From Streptomyces spongiicola (lineage in GTDB: Bacteria; Actinomycetota; Actinomycetes; Streptomycetales; Streptomycetaceae), in the NCBI RefSeq assembly GCF_003122365.1, contig NZ_CP029254.1:1255001-1319000 (forward strand): a DNA stretch of 64,000 bases, given 5' to 3'. The stretch's first letter is position 1, and each line of letters starts with the position of its first letter. Position numbers and translations under genes: made by a program. The notes under the pieces are model-generated. The model was given only the letters and a program-made list of their open reading frames with translations, did no database searches and was not told the DNA's origin. Shown in pieces: positions 8,856 through 17,450 of the stretch.

Positions 8856-9554
8856 ATGCCGGTCGCGATCATCACGGGGGCTTCGAAGGGGCTCGGGTAC
8901 GCGCTGGGGGCCGCGCTCGCGCGGCGCGGCTGGGATCTGGTGCTGGACGCGCGGACGGCACCGGTCCTGGAGGCGTCGGCCGGGGAGCTGCGCCGGTACG
9001 GGACGCGGGTGGCGGCGGTGCCCGGGGACGTCACCGACCCGGGGCACCGCGCCGGGCTGGTGTCCGCGGCCCGCGAACTGGGCGGTTCCCTCGATCTGCT
9101 GGTCAGCAACGCCAGTGCGCTGGGTGCCGAGCCGCTGGTGCGGCTGGAGGAGTTGCGGCTGGACGCTCTGCGGGCGGCCCTGGAGACCAATGCGGTGGCG
9201 GCGCTGGGGCTGGTACAGGAGGCGCTTCCGCTGCTGCGTGCCGGTGCGCCGGGCGCGGTGGTCGCGGTCTCGTCGGACGCCGCGACCGGTGCGTACGAGA
9301 CCTGGGGCGGTTACGGGGCGTCGAAGGCCGCGCTCGACCGGCTTGCGGCCGTGCTGGCGGTGGAGGAGCCGGAGCTGCGGGTGTGGGCGGTCGACCCGGG
9401 CGACATGCGCACGGATCTGTACGCGGCGGCGGTGCCGGGCGACGACGGCCCGAGGCCCGCGCCGGACGAGGTGGTGCCGGGGTTCCTCCGGCTGCTGGAC
9501 GAGCGGCCGCCGAGCGGCCGCTACTCCGCCGCGGTGCCGGCGGCCGGGCGATGA
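8856..9554 (+). CDS. short-chain dehydrogenase/reductase
   Basis: A 232-residue classical SDR: cofactor motif TGASKGLG (residues 8-15), NAG-equivalent SNAS near 87, catalytic Ser (AVSSDAA) and YGASKAALD (Tyr/Lys about 151-155), and the PGDMRTDLY tail typical of this subgroup. ATG 8856 follows GAGGGGTGTGCC. Its stop overlaps the next ATG (ATGA), so it forms a two-gene operon with the QueA-like gene. Substrate unknown; ATPVLEASA after beta-2 suggests NADP use but is not decisive. Confidence 0.93.
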   Translation: MPVAIITGASKGLGYALGAALARRGWDLVLDARTAPVLEASAGELRRYGTRVAAVPGDVTDPGHRAGLVSAARELGGSLDLLVSNASALGAEPLVRLEELRLDALRAALETNAVAALGLVQEALPLLRAGAPGAVVAVSSDAATGAYETWGGYGASKAALDRLAAVLAVEEPELRVWAVDPGDMRTDLYAAAVPGDDGPRPAPDEVVPGFLRLLDERPPSGRYSAAVPAAGR

Positions 9555-10702
9555 ACGTGCTGGAGGCCCTGCGGGTGCCGGACGGGCTGTCGGCGCGGGT
9601 CCCGGCGGAGGAGCGCGGGGCGGGACGGGACGACGTGCGGCTGATGGTGTCGCGCGGCACGGCCGTGGCGCACCACGCGTTCCGCGAGCTGCCCGGGCTG
9701 CTGCGGGCCGGGGACGTGCTGGTGGTGAACACCTCGGCGACCCTGCCCGCGGCGGTGAACGCGCGGCTGGGCGGGGAGCGCCTGGTCGTCCACTTCTCCA
9801 CGCGGGGTGACGCGGGGCCCTCCGGGGCGGCCTCGGAGGGCGGGCTGTGGGCGGTGGAGCTGCGGTCGCCGGACGGGGCGGGCAGCACGCTGCCGAGGGC
9901 GGGAGGCCCGGCGGGGGCGCGCATACGGCTGCCCGGGGGCGGGGTGCTCGTGCCGCGGGAGCCGCTGGTCGAGGGCTCACCCCGGCTGTGGTGGGCGGTG
10001 GTGTCGGTGGACGTGCCCACGCTGCTGGCACGCTACGGCCGGCCGATCCGGTACCGCTACACCGAGCGGGACCAGCCGCTCTCCGCGTATCGGACGGTGT
10101 TCGCCCTGCCGGCGCCGGACGGGTCCGGCTCGGCCGAGATGCCGAGCGCGGCGCGCCCCTTCACCGAGGGCCTGGTGGCGGAGCTGGTGCGGCGGGGGGT
10201 GCGGTTCGCCCCGGTCACGCTGCACACGGGGGTGGCTTCGGCGGAGGCGCACGAGCCGCCCTACCCGGAGCGCTTCGAGGTGCCGGCGGCCACGGCGTGG
10301 CTGGTGAACGCGGCCCGTGCGGGCCGGCGGGCCGACGGGGGCGCGGGCAGGGGCGGAGACGGGAGCGGGGGCCGGGACGGGTGCGAGGGCGGGGGCGGTC
10401 GGATCGTGGCGGTCGGCACGACGGCGGTGCGTGCGCTGGAGTCGGCGGCCGGGCCGGACGGCGCGGTGCGTGCGGCGGCGGGCTGGACGGATCTCGTCGT
10501 CACACCCGCGCGGGGGGTTCGCGTGGTGGAGGGCCTGCTGACCGGCCTGCACGAGCCCGCGGCCTCCCATCTGCTGATGCTCGAGGCGGTCGCCGGACGC
10601 GAGGCGCTCACCCGCAGCTACACGGAGGCGCTGCGGCACCGCTACCTCTGGCACGAGTTCGGCGACGTCCATCTCCTCCTCCCGAGCGAGGACACTCACT
10701 GA
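9551..10702 (+). CDS. QueA-like S-adenosylmethionine:tRNA ribosyltransferase-isomerase family protein
   Basis: A 383-residue protein, translationally coupled (ATGA) to the upstream SDR. It aligns with QueA along its length: GDVLVVNTSATLPAAVNAR near 57-75, RYTERDQPLSAYRTVFA, HTGVASAEAHEPPYPERFEV and the C-terminal YLWHEFGDVHLLL. In QueA the first motif reads NDTR-IPAR; here the Asp and Arg are gone, and a Gly-rich insert (about residues 258-280) interrupts the middle. QueA makes epoxyqueuosine on tRNA, but I see no tgt or other queuosine gene here, so a changed substrate is likely. Family membership is sure; activity is not. Confidence 0.85.
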   Translation: MNVLEALRVPDGLSARVPAEERGAGRDDVRLMVSRGTAVAHHAFRELPGLLRAGDVLVVNTSATLPAAVNARLGGERLVVHFSTRGDAGPSGAASEGGLWAVELRSPDGAGSTLPRAGGPAGARIRLPGGGVLVPREPLVEGSPRLWWAVVSVDVPTLLARYGRPIRYRYTERDQPLSAYRTVFALPAPDGSGSAEMPSAARPFTEGLVAELVRRGVRFAPVTLHTGVASAEAHEPPYPERFEVPAATAWLVNAARAGRRADGGAGRGGDGSGGRDGCEGGGGRIVAVGTTAVRALESAAGPDGAVRAAAGWTDLVVTPARGVRVVEGLLTGLHEPAASHLLMLEAVAGREALTRSYTEALRHRYLWHEFGDVHLLLPSEDTH

Positions 10703-11000
10703 ACGCATTGCGGAAGCAACGGATGGTGAGAGTGCCGGGGGTGCGGTGTGACCCCGCACATAGGACCCACATCACTTACGAAGCACGCTAGTGGCTACAT
10801 AAAGGACATGTGAGCAGGCCAGAGTGTGCAGACTGCGCAACTTGTCCGATTTTGGGTCTTCCAGCTCCACTACCCGGGGTCGTACGTCACACCGTTGCCA
10901 CAGGATTTTGCTGCCGCTAAGAATTGCGTCCGTCGCCGCCGAGCAGGCGCTGCGCCGCCCGGCCGAAGCGACTTCCGCTATTCGAAGAGGTACGTCTCGC
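10703..11000 (+). other. long leader/promoter region of the SLT-domain gene
   Basis: 298 bp without a gene, noticeably less GC-rich than its surroundings from 10760 to 10930. The stretch TTACGA...TACATA (about 10776-10801) could be a promoter but the spacing is poor. If transcription starts there, the mRNA leader is about 200 nt. I compared it with the ydaO/c-di-AMP riboswitch seen before other Streptomyces cell-wall hydrolase genes and could not match the core. Confidence 0.4.
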
Positions 11001-11753
11001 ATGTCCGCGTCCCGCACCCCCGGCTCCCGCCGCATGTCCAAGACCCACAAGTTCTCGATCGCCGGTATCGCCGCCGCAGGCGCCTCCGCCCTCGCGTTCT
11101 CGCTCGTCCCGGGCAGCGCCGTCGCCGGTACCGGGACGCAGGCCGCACCGGCCTCCGAGGTCACCTGGTCCGCGGCCGTCGACCCCGCCAAGGCCGCCGC
11201 TCTGCAGACCGGCATCGCCGAGCAGAACGCCTTCACCGCGGCCCAGGCCAAGGCGGTCGCCGCCAAGGCCAAGGCGGTCGCCGCCGAGGCCGAGGCCGCC
11301 GCGAACGCCAAGACCGCCCAGGTCAAGGCCGCCGCCCAGGCGAAGGCGGTCGCCGCCAAGGCCGAGGCCGCCGCCAAGGGGCGCGCCCTGGAGCAGGCCG
11401 CCAGCCGCGCCGCCGCCCGCAAGCCGGTCTACGCCAACAACCTGGACGGCTGGATCCGCGAGGCCCTGGACATCATGAAGAAGCACAACATCCCGGGCAC
11501 CTACCACGGCATCTACAAGAACGTGATGCGTGAGTCGAGCGGCAACCCCCGCGCGATCAACAACTGGGACATCAACGCCGCCAACGGTGTCCCGTCGAAG
11601 GGCCTGCTCCAGGTCATCAAGCCGACCTTCGACGCCTACCACGTCCCCGGCACCGCCAAGGACCAGTACGACCCGGTGGCCAACATCGTCGCCGCCTGCA
11701 ACTACGCGGCCGACCGCTACGGCTCGATCGACAACGTCAACAGCGCCTACTGA
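11001..11753 (+). CDS. secreted transglycosylase-SLT-domain protein
   Basis: A 250-residue exported protein. Signal peptide about 1-42 with a basic start (SASRTPGSRRMSKTHK) and core FSIAGIAAAGASALAFSL ending AVAGT. Residues 75-140 are an Ala/Lys/Glu repeat helix (AKAVAAKAKAVAAEAEAAA) that is probably a wall-spanning stalk. The SLT/lysozyme-like domain is about 150-250: NVMRESSGNPRAINNWD holds the catalytic Glu, and GVPSKGLLQVIKPTF is the GLxQ motif. Such proteins cleave peptidoglycan glycan strands. A strong terminator follows the stop by 36 bp. Confidence 0.93.
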   Translation: MSASRTPGSRRMSKTHKFSIAGIAAAGASALAFSLVPGSAVAGTGTQAAPASEVTWSAAVDPAKAAALQTGIAEQNAFTAAQAKAVAAKAKAVAAEAEAAANAKTAQVKAAAQAKAVAAKAEAAAKGRALEQAASRAAARKPVYANNLDGWIREALDIMKKHNIPGTYHGIYKNVMRESSGNPRAINNWDINAANGVPSKGLLQVIKPTFDAYHVPGTAKDQYDPVANIVAACNYAADRYGSIDNVNSAY

Positions 11754-11788
11754 CGGACGCGGGCCGGGCCGCACCCGCGCCACCGATA

Positions 11789-11829
11789 CGCCGGAGGGCG
11801 GCACCCGCTGCGGGTGCCGCCCTCCGGCG
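11789..11829. terminator. strong terminator after SLT gene
   Basis: Perfect 19-bp stem, 11789-11807 with 11811-11829, CTG loop, between the convergent SLT and FHA-ABC genes. Confidence 0.85.
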
Positions 11830-11894
11830 TCGTCCCTGCCCTGCGCGCCCCGGTAAAGCCCGGTGAAGCCCGCGCCGCCGGCGCCGCGCATCCC

Positions 11895-11966
11895 GCGCGG
11901 GACCACCGGTCCCGCCACACCGCCGGTCCCGCGCGGGACCACCGGTCCCGCCACACCGCCGGCACC
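11895..11966. repeat. 36-bp tandem repeat, two copies
   Basis: Two copies (11895-11930, 11931-11966) of a 36-bp unit, the second ending slightly diverged. Each unit contains an inverted repeat GCGGGACC-ACC-GGTCCCGC, so the array can form two consecutive hairpins just before the 3' end of the FHA-ABC gene. A second short repeat, CGCCACGC(A/G)TTCCACCG, follows at about 11966-12000. Confidence 0.8.
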
Positions 11967-12033
11967 GCCACGCATTCCACCGCCGCCACGCGTTCCACCG
12001 GTGCGGCGTGGACACCCGGGCCGCGGGAGCCCG

Positions 12034-14646
12034 CTACTTGCGCATGACCTCCGGCTCATGGCGGCGCAGGAAGCGGGCCACGAGGAAGCCGCACAGCGCG
12101 CCGAGCGCCAGCAGCGCCGCCATGTCCAGGCCCCAGGCCCCGGCCTCGTGGTCCCAGAGCGGGTCGGTGTTGCCGGGGTCGTCCTGGTCGGGCCTGATCC
12201 TGTTGAGGTCCAGGGTGGCGCCGGCCGCGGCGACCGCCCAGCGGGACGGCATCAGATACGAGAACTCGTTCACGCCGATGGTGCCGTTGAGGGTGAACAG
12301 GCAGCCGGTGAACACGAGCTGGACGACCGCGAACATCACCAGCAGCGGCATGGCCTTCTCGGCGGTCTTCACCAGCGCCGAGATGACCAGGCCGAACATC
12401 ATCGAGGCGAAGCCGAGCGCCATGATCGGCAGCGAGAGTTCCAGGAGCGTGGCCGAGCCGAGGACCAGCCCCTCCTCGGGGATCTCCCGGGCGGCGAAGC
12501 CGATGGCGCCGACCAGGGCGCCCTGGAACACGGTGATCATGCCGAGGACGATCACCTTGGACATCAGATACGCGGAGCGTGACAGGCCGGTCGCCCGCTC
12601 CCGCTCGTAGATCACCCGTTCCTTGATCAGCTCGCGGATCGAGTTGGCGGCGCCGGCGAAGCAGGCGCCGGCCGCGAGGATCAGCAGCACCGTGGTGGCC
12701 GTGCCGTTCGGGACGATCCTGCCGGTCTGCGGGTTCACGCCGTTGGGCAGCATCCCCTTGTCCAGATCGATGAGCAGGCTCACCGCGCCGATGACCGAGG
12801 GCACGAGCACCGACAGCGCGAGGAAGCCCCGGTCGGAGGAGATCACCGAGACATAGCGCCGCATCAGGGTGCCGAGCTGGGAGAACCACCCCTGGGGCTT
12901 CGGCGGCCGCATCGCCTGGGGAGGCGGCATGTGCACCGACTGGGCGGCGACGGCGTCGATGTCCGCGGCGTACACCTGGAAGTGCTGCGAGCCCTTCCAG
13001 CGGCCCGCCCAGTCGTAGTCGCGGTAGTTCTCGAAGGCGGAGAACACATCGGCCCAGGTCTCGTAGCCGAAGAAGTTCAGCGCCTCCTCCGGCGGCCCGA
13101 AGTACGCCACCGAGCCGCCCGGCGCCATCACCAGCAGCTTGTCGCACAGTGCCAGCTCGGCCACCGAGTGGGTGACCACCAGGACGGTGCGTCCGTCGTC
13201 GGCGAGGCCGCGCAGCAACTGCATGACGTCGCGGTCCATGCCCGGGTCGAGGCCGGAGGTCGGCTCGTCCAGGAAGATCAGCGACGGCTTGGTCAGCAGT
13301 TCCAGGGCGACGGAGACGCGCTTGCGCTGGCCCCCGGAGAGGGAGGTGACCTTCTTGCCCTTGTGGAGGTCGAGCTTCAGCTCGCGCAGGACCTCGTCGA
13401 CGCGGGCCTCGCGCTCGGCCGCCGTGGTGTCCGCCGGGAATCGCAGCTTGGCCGCGTAGGTGAGGGCCTTCATGACGGTCAGCTCCTTGTGCAGGATGTC
13501 GTCCTGCGGGACCAGACCGATGCGCTGGCGCAGCTCGGCGAAGTGCTTGTACAGGTTCCGGTTGTCGTAGAGCACATCGCCCCGGTCGGCGGGGCGGTAG
13601 CCGGTGAGGGCCTTGAGCAGGGTCGACTTCCCGGACCCGGAGGGGCCGATGACCGCGATGAGCGACTTCTCCGGGACGCCGAAGGAGACGTCCCCGAGGA
13701 TCTCCTTGCCGCCGTCGACCGTGACGGTGAGATGACGGGCGGAGAAGGTCACCTCGCCGGTGTCGACGAACTCCTCCAGGCGGTCGCCGACGAGGCGGAA
13801 CGTGGAGTGGCCGACGCCGACGGTGTCGTTCGGGCCGATGAGCGCGGTGCCGGACTTGGCGAGCGGCTGGCCGTTGACGTAGGTGCCGTTGTGCGAGCCG
13901 AGGTCGCGGATCTCGAAACGGCCGTCGGGCGTCACGTGGAACTCGGCGTGGTGGCGGGAGACCTGGAGGTCGGAGACCACCAGGTCGTTCTCCAGCGCAC
14001 GGCCGATGCGCACCACCCGGCCAAGGGACAGCTGGTGGAACGTGGTGGGGCTGCGGTCGCCGTGCGCCGGCGGGGCTCCCGCGGGGCCGGACGGCGCTTC
14101 ACGGGCCTGGTGGCCGCGGGGACCCTGCTGGTGCGGCACCTCGGCGGCGGACGGCCGCCGCCGCTGCGCCTGCTGCGCCTGCTGCGCCTGCTGCCGAGCC
14201 CAGCCCTGGTGGGCGGGGTCCTGGTGGGCGGGGTCCTGGTGGGCGGGGTCCTGGTAGGCGGGGTGGGCGGGGCCCTGCTGCCCCGACGGGGCGGTACCGG
14301 CCTGCTGCGGAGCGGCTCCGTGTGCGCTGTACGCGCCGGCCTCGACGCCGGACAGGCTCAGCCGCGGGCCGTCGGTGGCGTTGCCGAGGTGCACCGCGGA
14401 GCCGGGGCCGAGCTCCAGCCGGTGGACACGCCGGCCCTGCACATACGTGCCGTTGGTGCTGCCGTGGTCTTCGAGGAACCAACTCCGTCCGCTCCGGCTG
14501 ATCGTGGCGTGCCGCCACGACACCCGGGCGTCGTCGATCACCACGTCACCCTGAGGGTCCCGCCCCAGGGTGTACGACCTGGACGGATCGAGGGTCCAAG
14601 TCCTTCCGTTCAATTCCAGTACGAGTTCCGGCACTCCATGCCCCAC
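12034..14646 (-). CDS. FHA-domain ABC transporter, ATPase fused to ABC-2 permease
   Basis: An 870-residue protein with domains in order: FHA 1 (about 5-90, YTLGRDPQGDVVIDD, SWRHATI), a Pro/Gln/His linker (115-200), FHA 2 (205-290, RIGRALENDLVVSDLQVSRHH), ABC ATPase (310-540; Walker A GPSGSGKST, LSGGQRKRVSVALELL, FLDEPTSGLDPG) and an ABC-2 permease with six membrane segments (about 600-850). It is an ABCG-type half-transporter whose FHA domains should read Thr phosphorylation by Ser/Thr kinases. GTG 14646 and GTG 14634 are both possible starts; the second gives the common N-terminus MPELVLELNG. Substrate unknown. Confidence 0.95.
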   Translation of the reverse strand: MGHGVPELVLELNGRTWTLDPSRSYTLGRDPQGDVVIDDARVSWRHATISRSGRSWFLEDHGSTNGTYVQGRRVHRLELGPGSAVHLGNATDGPRLSLSGVEAGAYSAHGAAPQQAGTAPSGQQGPAHPAYQDPAHQDPAHQDPAHQGWARQQAQQAQQAQRRRPSAAEVPHQQGPRGHQAREAPSGPAGAPPAHGDRSPTTFHQLSLGRVVRIGRALENDLVVSDLQVSRHHAEFHVTPDGRFEIRDLGSHNGTYVNGQPLAKSGTALIGPNDTVGVGHSTFRLVGDRLEEFVDTGEVTFSARHLTVTVDGGKEILGDVSFGVPEKSLIAVIGPSGSGKSTLLKALTGYRPADRGDVLYDNRNLYKHFAELRQRIGLVPQDDILHKELTVMKALTYAAKLRFPADTTAAEREARVDEVLRELKLDLHKGKKVTSLSGGQRKRVSVALELLTKPSLIFLDEPTSGLDPGMDRDVMQLLRGLADDGRTVLVVTHSVAELALCDKLLVMAPGGSVAYFGPPEEALNFFGYETWADVFSAFENYRDYDWAGRWKGSQHFQVYAADIDAVAAQSVHMPPPQAMRPPKPQGWFSQLGTLMRRYVSVISSDRGFLALSVLVPSVIGAVSLLIDLDKGMLPNGVNPQTGRIVPNGTATTVLLILAAGACFAGAANSIRELIKERVIYERERATGLSRSAYLMSKVIVLGMITVFQGALVGAIGFAAREIPEEGLVLGSATLLELSLPIMALGFASMMFGLVISALVKTAEKAMPLLVMFAVVQLVFTGCLFTLNGTIGVNEFSYLMPSRWAVAAAGATLDLNRIRPDQDDPGNTDPLWDHEAGAWGLDMAALLALGALCGFLVARFLRRHEPEVMRK
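14206..14265 (-). repeat. 15-bp in-frame repeat encoding QDPAH units
   Basis: Four copies of a 15-bp unit (14206-14220, 14221-14235, 14236-14250, 14251-14265, the last with two changes) in the linker between the two FHA domains. It encodes the pentapeptide QDPAH and is flanked by CTG/CGC repeats giving Q-A runs. Being a multiple of 3, copy changes would keep the frame and only alter linker length. Confidence 0.85.
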
Positions 14647-14708
14647 CTAGTTGTCCCCCGAGCTGCCCCCGTCGACGGGCATCCGGGGATGGCGAACGTC
14701 GTGAGGAA

Positions 14709-15410
14709 CTATTCCAGGGACGGTCCCGTATCCGAAAACCGGGCCTGGTGAAGGCGGCCCTCGTCCTCCGGGCCGTGGGGCGCCGGCGTGGACGGTCCGG
14801 CGCGCATGACGGCCTGGTCTCCTCGCGGACCGAACAGGTGCAGGATCTCCACGCTGGTCGCGTCCGCGGGGCCGAACCAGTGGGGCTCGGTGGTGTCGAA
14901 CTCGGCCACTTCGCCGGGCCGCAGTGTGAACTCCTCGGACCCGAGGATGAGGCGCAGCCGACCGGCGAGGACGTAGAGCCATTCGTATCCCTCGTGGACG
15001 ACCGGTTCCGGCGGGCGGGGGGCCAGTACCTGCTTGAAGACCTGCACTCGGCCCGGGTACTGCGTCAGGGGCACGAGGACGCTCCCGCGCTCCCGGTGAA
15101 GGGGCCGCAGGTGCACCCGGGGGTCACCGCTGGGCGGTGCCGCCACCAGCTGGTCGAGTGCGACGCGGTGCGCCCGTGCCAGCGGGATGAGCAGGTCCAG
15201 AGTCGGGCGCCGCTTGCCCGACTCCACCCGGGACAGCGTGCTGACCGAGATGCCGGTCGTCGCGGCGAGTGCCTCGAGCGTGAGCCCCCGTTCCCGGCGC
15301 AGCCCGCGCAACCGGGGCCCGATGCCGTCGAGAATCCGCGCCAGCTCCGTTCCGTCCCCCTGCCGGCCTTCCCCGTGCCCGTGCCCGCCGTCCCTGGATC
15401 CCGTGGTCAT
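14709..15410 (-). CDS. XRE-family regulator with C-terminal cupin
   Basis: A 233-residue regulator. HTH at about 30-85 (LRRERGLTLEALAATTGIS, STLSRVESGKRRPTLDLL) and a cupin domain at about 130-205 (PVVHEGYEWLYVLAGRLRLI, LRPGEVAEFDTTEPHWFG). ATG 15410 fits the family; the upstream extension is not conserved-looking. This architecture usually senses a small metabolite through the cupin and represses a neighbouring transporter or catabolic gene. It is divergent from the MFS gene with a 96-bp shared control region, so it probably controls that exporter and itself. Confidence 0.92.
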   Translation of the reverse strand: MTTGSRDGGHGHGEGRQGDGTELARILDGIGPRLRGLRRERGLTLEALAATTGISVSTLSRVESGKRRPTLDLLIPLARAHRVALDQLVAAPPSGDPRVHLRPLHRERGSVLVPLTQYPGRVQVFKQVLAPRPPEPVVHEGYEWLYVLAGRLRLILGSEEFTLRPGEVAEFDTTEPHWFGPADATSVEILHLFGPRGDQAVMRAGPSTPAPHGPEDEGRLHQARFSDTGPSLE

Positions 15411-15419
15411 GGATGAAGT

Positions 15420-15436
15420 TTTGCAGTCCCCGCAAA
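15420..15436. promoter_or_regulatory. inverted repeat in XRE/MFS control region
   Basis: TTTGC-AGTCCCC-GCAAA, 10 bp upstream of the XRE start codon and between the divergent genes. Candidate autoregulatory operator; inferred only from position and symmetry. Confidence 0.45.
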
Positions 15437-15506
15437 GTCGGTGGGCGGCGGCCGTCGCCCGGGCCGATCCTTGCCGGGCCCTGTCCCCGCACGTCAGAGG
15501 AAGACC

Positions 15507-16925
15507 GTGACCGCGACGACACACCCCGTCCGTACCGTGCCGAGTGCGCGCAGACGCTGGACCGTACTGGCCGTCTGCTGCCTGAGCATGTTCCTGGTGG
15601 GCCTGGACACCACCATCGTCAATGTGGGGCTGCCGGCCATCGGGCGCGGCCTGGACGTCGGCACCCGCGGTCTCGAATGGATCGTGGACGCCTACACCCT
15701 CGTCCTGGCCGGTCTGCTGATCTCCTCCGGCGCACTGGCGGACCGCTTCGGACGCCGCCGGGTGTTCCAGTGCGGGCTGGCCGTGTTCGGCGCGGCCTCA
15801 CTGCTGTGCGCGCTCGCCCCGTCGGCGGGAGTGCTCGTCGCGGCCCGCGCCCTGCAGGGCGTCGGAGCCTCGATGCTCAGCCCCGTGGCGCTCGCGATCG
15901 TGGTGAACGCGATGCCGGACCCCAGGGAACGGGCGCAGGCGATCGGCATCTGGGCGTCGGTGTTCGGGCTGAGCCTGGCGGCCGGTCCCGTGACGGGCGG
16001 CGCGCTGCTCGCAGCGCTCGACTGGCGGGCGCTGTTCTGGATCAACGCGCCCGTCATCGCGGCCGCCCTGCTGCTCAGCGCGGTGTTCGTGCCGGAGTCC
16101 CGGGCACCGCGGGCCCGGCGGCTCGACCTGCCGGGCCAGGTCCTGCTGGCCGTGGTCCTCGCCGTCACGGTCGGCGTCCTGATCGAAGGGCCGCGCATCG
16201 GCTGGACGTCGCCCGCGGCACTGGCGGGGTACGCATGCGCTGCCGTGGCGACAGCCGGATTCGTGTGGGTCGAGTCGCGCCGGCGCGAGCCGCTGATGGA
16301 TCTGCGGCTCTTCGGGAACCCGGCGTTCAGCGGTGCCGTCGTGGGCGCGGTGTCGGTCTTCGTCGCCCTCGGCACGACACTGCTGCTCAGCACCCTCTAC
16401 CTGCAGCAGACCCGGCAGTGGACGCCGCTGGCCGCCGGATCGGCGACCTTGCCCCTGGCCGTCGGCGCGACCGTCTGCGCCCCCTGGTCCGGCCGGATGG
16501 TCGGCCGCACGGGCCCGAGGCTGCCGCTGCTCCTCGCCGGTGGATTCCTCACGGCCGGCGGGCTCTGCCTGGTCGGGCTCACCCCGCACACCGACGTGCG
16601 CGTGCTGCTGGCCGCGTACGCGCTCATCGGCATCGGGTTCGGATTCGCCAACGCCCCGATCACCAACGCCGCGGTCAACGGACTGCCACCCGCCCGTGCC
16701 GGGGTGGCCGGGGCGATCACCTCCACCGCGCGGCAGCTCGGCTCCGCCCTCGGCATCGCTCTCGCCGGCGGCCTGGTCACGGCCGCCGGGCCGGCGGAGC
16801 TGGCACACGCGTCCCGCCCCGGCTGGATCCTCGTCGCCACCTGCGGCGTGGTGCTCCTCCTCGTCGCCCAGGTGTCGCGGCCGAAGGACGCCGCCGCGGG
16901 CCGCGCCTCCCACCGGCCCCGGTGA
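15507..16925 (+). CDS. MFS drug-type exporter (DHA2, 14-TM family)
   Basis: A 472-residue membrane protein; GTG 15507 follows AGAGGA. About 14 hydrophobic segments; motif A ADRFGRRRVFQ after TM2, the proton-relay motif LDTTIVNVGLPAI in TM1 and the antiporter motif C region IWASVFGLSLAAGPVTGGAL in TM5. These are the marks of proton-driven multidrug or antibiotic exporters of the EmrB/QacA type. Divergent from the XRE-cupin regulator, the likely repressor. Substrate not predictable. Confidence 0.93.
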   Translation: MTATTHPVRTVPSARRRWTVLAVCCLSMFLVGLDTTIVNVGLPAIGRGLDVGTRGLEWIVDAYTLVLAGLLISSGALADRFGRRRVFQCGLAVFGAASLLCALAPSAGVLVAARALQGVGASMLSPVALAIVVNAMPDPRERAQAIGIWASVFGLSLAAGPVTGGALLAALDWRALFWINAPVIAAALLLSAVFVPESRAPRARRLDLPGQVLLAVVLAVTVGVLIEGPRIGWTSPAALAGYACAAVATAGFVWVESRRREPLMDLRLFGNPAFSGAVVGAVSVFVALGTTLLLSTLYLQQTRQWTPLAAGSATLPLAVGATVCAPWSGRMVGRTGPRLPLLLAGGFLTAGGLCLVGLTPHTDVRVLLAAYALIGIGFGFANAPITNAAVNGLPPARAGVAGAITSTARQLGSALGIALAGGLVTAAGPAELAHASRPGWILVATCGVVLLLVAQVSRPKDAAAGRASHRPR

Positions 16926-17450
16926 GCCGCGTGACGCGCCTCACGCACAGCGACGCACAGCGGTCCGGGGAGCGGTCCGGGGAGCGGCGCCTCCGCCGCG
17001 TCGAGCACTGCCGAACCCGCGGGCCCGTGTGGTCACGTCAGCCCGTGTGGTCACGTCGACCCGTGTGGTCACGTCAGCCCGTGTGGTCACGTCGCCGCTG
17101 GGACGGGCGTCTCCCGGGCCCGCGGGTCGAAGGAGGTGGACCGATGACGCAGATCGGCCGGGCCGTGCCCCATGGGGCACGGCGCTCCCGCGGGCGGGAG
17201 GTGACCGCTCGGGCAGCCGCCGGGCGTTCGTCGCGCCAGCGTGCTCACACCCGCCGTCCCCTGTGCCCTCATACCCGCCGCCCCCCGTCCCCCCGTCCTC
17301 CGTCCCCCCGTACGGCGGCCGTCGGGCCGTCGGCCACTCGGCGACCCCGGCGCCGCCCGCGCCCCGCCTCGGCCGGGAGGGCCGCCGGCTGTCCGGTACG
17401 CGGGACGGGGCGGCGCATGGCACGGAGTGCCCGATACCGTGGGGAGCACC
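16926..17450. other. 525-bp spacer upstream of serB
   Basis: No gene supported. It holds a repeated GGTCCGGGGAGC at 16963-16984, the 18-bp array at 17023-17094, and a C/T-rich stretch (17240-17330) with short repeats of the CCGCCGTCCCC and CCGTCCCCCCGT type. The serB promoter should lie in its last part; GATACC at about 17433 is a weak -10 candidate. Confidence 0.6.
17023..17094. repeat. 18-bp tandem repeat, four copies
   Basis: Unit GCCCGTGTGGTCACGTC(A/G): 17023-17040, 17041-17058, 17059-17076 (first base A), 17077-17094. The last base alternates A, G, A, G, suggesting duplication as a 36-bp dimer. Located in the spacer upstream of serB. Confidence 0.9.

Noticed and set aside
8856..10702. 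Natural-product gene cluster around the SDR and QueA-like genes
   Set aside because: No synthase, cyclase, NRPS/PKS or RiPP genes nearby; neighbours are housekeeping or regulatory.
10703..11000. ydaO-type c-di-AMP riboswitch before the SLT gene
   Set aside because: Expected from other Streptomyces cell-wall hydrolase genes, but the conserved core and pairing could not be found.
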